Source: Promethearchaeota archaeon (GTDB taxonomy: Archaea > Asgardarchaeota > Lokiarchaeia > Sigyniarchaeales > SOKP01). Taken from it: a DNA stretch of 8,471 nucleotides. Both the position numbers and the translations under genes were made by a program. Positions within the stretch are counted from its first letter, which is position 1, and each line of letters opens with the position of its first letter. The notes below the pieces were generated by a model, which searched no databases, had not been told where the DNA came from, and saw nothing but the letters and a program-made list of their open reading frames with translations. This document shows, piece after piece, positions 6,433-8,471 of this stretch. Location: positions 1 through 8,471 of the forward strand of contig SDNM01000057.1 of assembly GCA_004524385.1 (NCBI GenBank). Reading direction: 5' to 3'.

Positions 6433-6460
6433 ATTTTGCTTCTATTGATTCCTCCTCAAT
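6337..6460. ncRNA. Long stem-forming element, candidate structured RNA or leader
   Basis: The arms at 6337-6355 (ATCGAGGAAGGAATTAATA) and 6443-6460 (TATTGATTCCTCCTCAAT) pair over 16 Watson-Crick pairs plus one G-U (6351 with 6447). They leave a C-A mismatch (6339/6458) and a bulged A (near 6345). After two unpaired bases (6441-6442) the helix continues directly with AGCAAAA 6356-6362 against TTTTGCT 6434-6440, seven more pairs. That gives 24 pairs closing a loop of about 71 bases. The G/C-rich core of the outer arm is conspicuous in a gap that is otherwise mostly A and T. The mismatch and the wobble exchange roles on the other strand, so the sequence does not say which strand is transcribed. 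It lies upstream of both neighbours: 86 bases before the iron-sulfur gene and about 180 before the ABC ATPase. It does not match tRNA, box C/D RNA or a riboswitch I know. A small inverted-repeat element is the main alternative; no target duplication is seen. The rest of the 389-base gap 6157-6545 holds no open frame longer than a few codons. Confidence 0.45.
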
Positions 6461-6532
6461 CTTCTTTTATAAGGTTGAATTCAAGAATTTATTAAATTAC
6501 TTTTGATTTATTATCTAAACTATCAATATTTA

Positions 6533-6538
6533 GAAGGT
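6533..6538 (+). promoter_or_regulatory. Shine-Dalgarno-like site of the iron-sulfur protein gene
   Basis: GAAGGT ends seven bases before the ATG at 6546 and partly matches the GGAGGTGAT complement of archaeal 16S rRNA ends. It is the clearest ribosome-binding site in the window. It supports this start and implies a leader, unlike most genes here. Confidence 0.5.
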
Positions 6539-6545
6539 ATATATT

Positions 6546-7682
6546 ATGGACAATAATAAAATTTTAGAAGATATTCAATCATGTATAGATTGTGAAACAT
6601 GTCGCGAGGAATGCGACACATTCGCAGCTACTCAAGATGAGCTAAAATCTCCTAACGGTCGTTTAAAGATTGCCGAAAAAATTTTTAGTAATAGAGAGAT
6701 TTCGGAGGAAGAAATAATTAGTTTATATACATGCACCTTATGTGGTGCTTGTAGTCTAGTTTGTACTCAAGGAATCCCTATTGCTGACATAATTCACGCC
6801 TCCAAAATAAAACTTGTTGATCAAAATAAAGCCCCCTTAGAGATTCATAAAAAAATAATCAAGGGTATTTTAGATAAAGATAATTCTGTTAATGGTACTC
6901 CTGAAGAACGCTTAGATTGGTTACCTGAAGAATATAAAGATTCTGAATTATTTGAGCAAGGAGATTCTGATACACTCCTATTTTTAGGTTGTATGTCTTC
7001 ATTCCGAGTAAAGGAAAGTGCTTCTACTTCTTATGAAATACTTAAAAAAGGAGGATATCATTTCAAAATTTTAGAAAATGAACCTTGTTGTGGAGAATAT
7101 ATTTATTCTGCAGGAGATCTCAAATTAGCAATAAAGACTTTTGAAGAAAACTTTAGAATTTTTAAGAAATATGGGATTAAAAATCTAATTGTAACATGTG
7201 GAGGGTGTCTCTATGCTTTCAATAAAGTATACCCAAAATATCTTGAGGGTTATAATATAAATGTGAAGCACATCGTGGATGTAGTCCATGAATTAGTGAA
7301 AGAAGGAAGGATTAAACTTAAATCATTGAATAAATCAATTACCTATCATGATGCATGTCGTATGGGTAGAAAGCTTAAAGGGATGAAATTATACGACGAG
7401 CCTAGAAATCTTTTAAATAAAACTCAATCAACCGTGAATGAGTTGCCTAAAAATAGGGATAAAACTCCTTGTTGTGGCGCAGGTTCAGGGATAAGAGGTG
7501 TAGACAGTAGTATTTCTATAAAAATTGGTTCTAAAATATTTGAAGATATGCAGACAAAAGAAATTGTAACATCTTGTCCTCTTTGTGTATTTAATTTTAG
7601 ATATGTAAATTATAAAACCCAAATGGATAAAAATTGTAGATATATAACTGATTATCTTTTAGAATCAATTGAAACAAAATAA
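6546..7682 (+). CDS. Fe-S protein with two CCG domains, HdrD/GlpC/LutA-like
   Basis: This 378-residue soluble redox protein has three parts. The N-terminal ferredoxin-like part holds two complete [4Fe-4S] motifs, Cys13/16/19/23 and Cys63/66/69/73, both CxxCxxCxxxC. Two cysteine-rich CCG domains follow: Cys149, Cys181-Cys182-Gly, Cys218 and Cys221; then Cys271, Cys309-Cys310-Gly, Cys344 and Cys347. Both fit the CXnCCGXnCXXC pattern with 31 to 37 residues between elements. In HdrB/HdrD such domains bind the noncubane clusters that reduce heterodisulfides. In GlpC, GlcF and LutA the same layout carries electrons from a flavin dehydrogenase to quinone or another acceptor. The closest layout is the GlpC/HdrD type. 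No FAD dehydrogenase, HdrA/HdrE or membrane partner is encoded beside it, so substrate and acceptor are unknown and it may pair with a distant gene. No cysteine ligand is missing. The start is fixed by a Shine-Dalgarno-like GAAGGT. Heterodisulfide reduction as such is not established. Confidence 0.9.
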   Translation: MDNNKILEDIQSCIDCETCREECDTFAATQDELKSPNGRLKIAEKIFSNREISEEEIISLYTCTLCGACSLVCTQGIPIADIIHASKIKLVDQNKAPLEIHKKIIKGILDKDNSVNGTPEERLDWLPEEYKDSELFEQGDSDTLLFLGCMSSFRVKESASTSYEILKKGGYHFKILENEPCCGEYIYSAGDLKLAIKTFEENFRIFKKYGIKNLIVTCGGCLYAFNKVYPKYLEGYNINVKHIVDVVHELVKEGRIKLKSLNKSITYHDACRMGRKLKGMKLYDEPRNLLNKTQSTVNELPKNRDKTPCCGAGSGIRGVDSSISIKIGSKIFEDMQTKEIVTSCPLCVFNFRYVNYKTQMDKNCRYITDYLLESIETK

Positions 7683-7734
7683 AGAAGAATATTATGAATA
7701 ATTCAACAAATTATCAAGATATTCAGTGAGATAG

Positions 7735-7755
7735 AAAAAATTATTTCTAAAAAAA
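7735..7755 (-). terminator. Poly-T tract after the longin-like gene
   Basis: On the minus strand T7 (7755-7749) and T6 (7740-7735) follow the stop at 7780 within 25 to 45 bases, as expected for archaeal U-tract termination. There is no clear stem. The same 97-base convergent gap offers no T-tract for the plus-strand iron-sulfur gene. Confidence 0.5.
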
Positions 7756-7779
7756 TTAAACGAGAAACCATTAAACTCC

Positions 7780-8190
7780 TTAGAAGCTTTCCCAGAACGT
7801 TTTTACGGGATCTTCCATCAAATCCTTAATTTCTTTTTCGAAATCCGCGAAAGTTGATACTTCATTGTCCCATTCGGTTTTAAACCATTCCACGGGATAC
7901 AATTCGAAAAACTTCTCTGCGACCATTTCCAATTGCATAATCACTCTTTTCGGCTTAACTTTTGTAGAGCTGTTTGCAACATAGAGGAAGTCATTTTTTT
8001 TCATTATAATAAATCTTTTATCGGATAGTTCAAAATTAGATAATCCTCCCTCAGCAAGTCTTTCTGCAAATGAGTTTAGTGCACTCATTAAAGCACCAAA
8101 CAACTGCGTTTTCAATTGCGGATCAAAAACGCGATTGAAGAGCACAACACCGGAATTAGTCAATATCCAAATATCTTGAAGTATTTTCAA
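7780..8190 (-). CDS. Longin/roadblock-like small protein, Asgard eukaryote-signature type
   Basis: This 136-residue protein has no membrane segment or signal peptide. Its layout fits a longin/profilin-like fold. A first strand and turn reads IWILTNSGVVLFNRVFD (7-23). A long amphipathic helix follows at about 25-47 (LKTQLFGALMSALNSFAERL), then strands FELSDKRFIIMKK (53-65) and DFLYVANSS (67-75), and a helix at about 80-97 (RVIMQLEMVAEKFFELYP). The tail 104-136 is acidic and helical. The 'ILT.SG..LF.R' opening and 'l.d..f...k...yl....' strands are typical of longin domains in adaptor small subunits, SRP-receptor and trafficking proteins, and of the many related small proteins in Asgard genomes that are thought to bind small GTPases. 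That partner is inference; no GTPase gene is in the window. The start is TTG at 8190: an in-frame TAA lies four codons upstream and there is no early Met. Its base composition is less AT-rich than the neighbouring gaps. The exact subfamily is uncertain; roadblock/LC7 is the main alternative. Confidence 0.75.
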   Translation of the reverse strand: MKILQDIWILTNSGVVLFNRVFDPQLKTQLFGALMSALNSFAERLAEGGLSNFELSDKRFIIMKKNDFLYVANSSTKVKPKRVIMQLEMVAEKFFELYPVEWFKTEWDNEVSTFADFEKEIKDLMEDPVKTFWESF

Positions 8191-8231
8191 TTTCGCTTTT
8201 TATACTATTTTCTAATCCTTTATTTTATTAC

Positions 8232-8247
8232 ATTTTATATATAAAAT
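8232..8247. promoter_or_regulatory. 16-base palindromic AT element, possible TATA box
   Basis: ATTTTATATATAAAAT is a perfect palindrome 42 to 57 bases before the TTG of the longin-like gene. As a TATA box it would put the transcript start near 8213 and give a leader of about 20 bases, with AAGGATTAG upstream of the start. A nearer TATAAAAAG (8204-8196) is too close to the TTG to serve it. The remaining DNA to 8401 is AT-rich with no gene or RNA that I can recognise. Confidence 0.35.
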
Positions 8248-8401
8248 ATATTTTTTTTTAAATATTTGTATGCGTGTTTTTTTTTAATAAAAATAGATTT
8301 AAACCACACTTTTAAACAAACTTCTCAATTGTTTTAGATAAATTGTTTCTTATAATAATGATTTCATAAAAAATAAAATAATTCTAATTTTTTCTTAAAT
8401 A

Positions 8402-8471
8402 ATGGATAAGAATAAAACTGATTCTTCAGAATTTGAAAAATTTAACACGGTTTTTAATCCTAAACATATTG
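8402..8471 (+). CDS. N-terminal start of a gene, probably ADP-forming acyl-CoA synthetase
   Basis: An ATG at 8402 opens a frame that stays open to the window edge, giving 23 codons. It is preceded by an in-frame TAA and by an A/T run (about 8368-8378) at archaeal TATA distance. After a polar lead the residues read FEKFNTVFNPKHI. ADP-forming acetate/acyl-CoA synthetases typically begin 'l..lFNPksIAVIGAS', where the CoA-binding Rossmann domain starts, and this end matches that opening up to the edge. The enzyme family makes ATP from acyl-CoA in archaeal fermentation. The call rests on about eight residues, so the frame is more certain than the product. Confidence 0.5.
   Translation, partial: MDKNKTDSSEFEKFNTVFNPKHI

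Noticed and set aside
6337..6460. Stem element read as a transposon with terminal inverted repeats
   Set aside because: The flanks (ATCAATT on the left, CTTCTTT on the right) are not duplicated and there is no transposase in the window. Kept as a structured element, with the mobile option left open.
6157..6545. tRNA or known riboswitch in the divergent gap
   Set aside because: No acceptor stem with a T-loop (GGTTCGA-type) or anticodon arm on either strand, and no conserved riboswitch core that I recognise.
7694..7729. Eleven-codon open frame after the iron-sulfur gene
   Set aside because: Too short, no ribosome-binding site and no recognisable peptide; expected by chance.
8326..8352. Repeated AATTGTTT and AAACAA/TTGTTT pairing upstream of the last gene
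   Set aside because: Short, AT-only matches in AT-rich DNA with no consistent spacing; no better than chance by eye.

Overview
The window is AT-rich and looks archaeal, most likely from an Asgard archaeon of the Lokiarchaeia/Promethearchaeota type. The arguments are: a longin/roadblock-like small protein of the kind these genomes carry as eukaryote-signature proteins (7780-8190, minus); TATA-like boxes close to start codons with mostly no Shine-Dalgarno sequence; several TTG or GTG starts; poly-T termination tracts; a CCG-domain iron-sulfur protein related to heterodisulfide reductase; and the first residues of what is probably an ADP-forming acyl-CoA synthetase. The lineage is inferred from gene content, not from a marker gene.

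Layout. 1-117 (+) is the C-terminal end of a MoaD/ThiS-like ubiquitin-fold sulfur carrier that ends Gly-Gly-Glu instead of Gly-Gly. 348-1208 (+) is an alpha/beta hydrolase with a full epoxide-hydrolase active site. It converges on a block of four minus-strand genes that runs from 6156 down to 1265: an ABC ATPase of the LolD/MacB type, its FtsX-like permease, a 351-residue coiled-coil protein, and RNase Z (tRNA 3' processing). ATPase and permease are 12 bases apart and form one export-type or lipid/lipoprotein-handling transporter. Coiled-coil gene and RNase Z touch or overlap and are probably translated together. No poly-T tract separates the two pairs, but a TATA-like box precedes the coiled-coil gene.

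The 389-base divergent gap 6157-6545 holds no protein gene but is the least ordinary stretch: a perfect 9-base inverted repeat (6299-6324), then a long two-part stem (6337-6362 with 6434-6460, 24 pairs including one wobble) that could be a structured RNA or a leader of either neighbour. A short direct repeat is also present. To the right, 6546-7682 (+) encodes a soluble protein with two [4Fe-4S] motifs and two CCG domains, without a visible partner subunit. It converges on the longin-like gene. At 8402 a new plus-strand gene begins and leaves the window after 23 codons.

Apart from the transporter pair and the coiled-coil/RNase Z pair, the genes do not form an obvious pathway. I see no CRISPR array, tRNA, rRNA, transposase or phage gene. 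The best candidate for something undescribed is the stem-forming element at 6337-6460, followed by the coiled-coil/RNase Z coupling.
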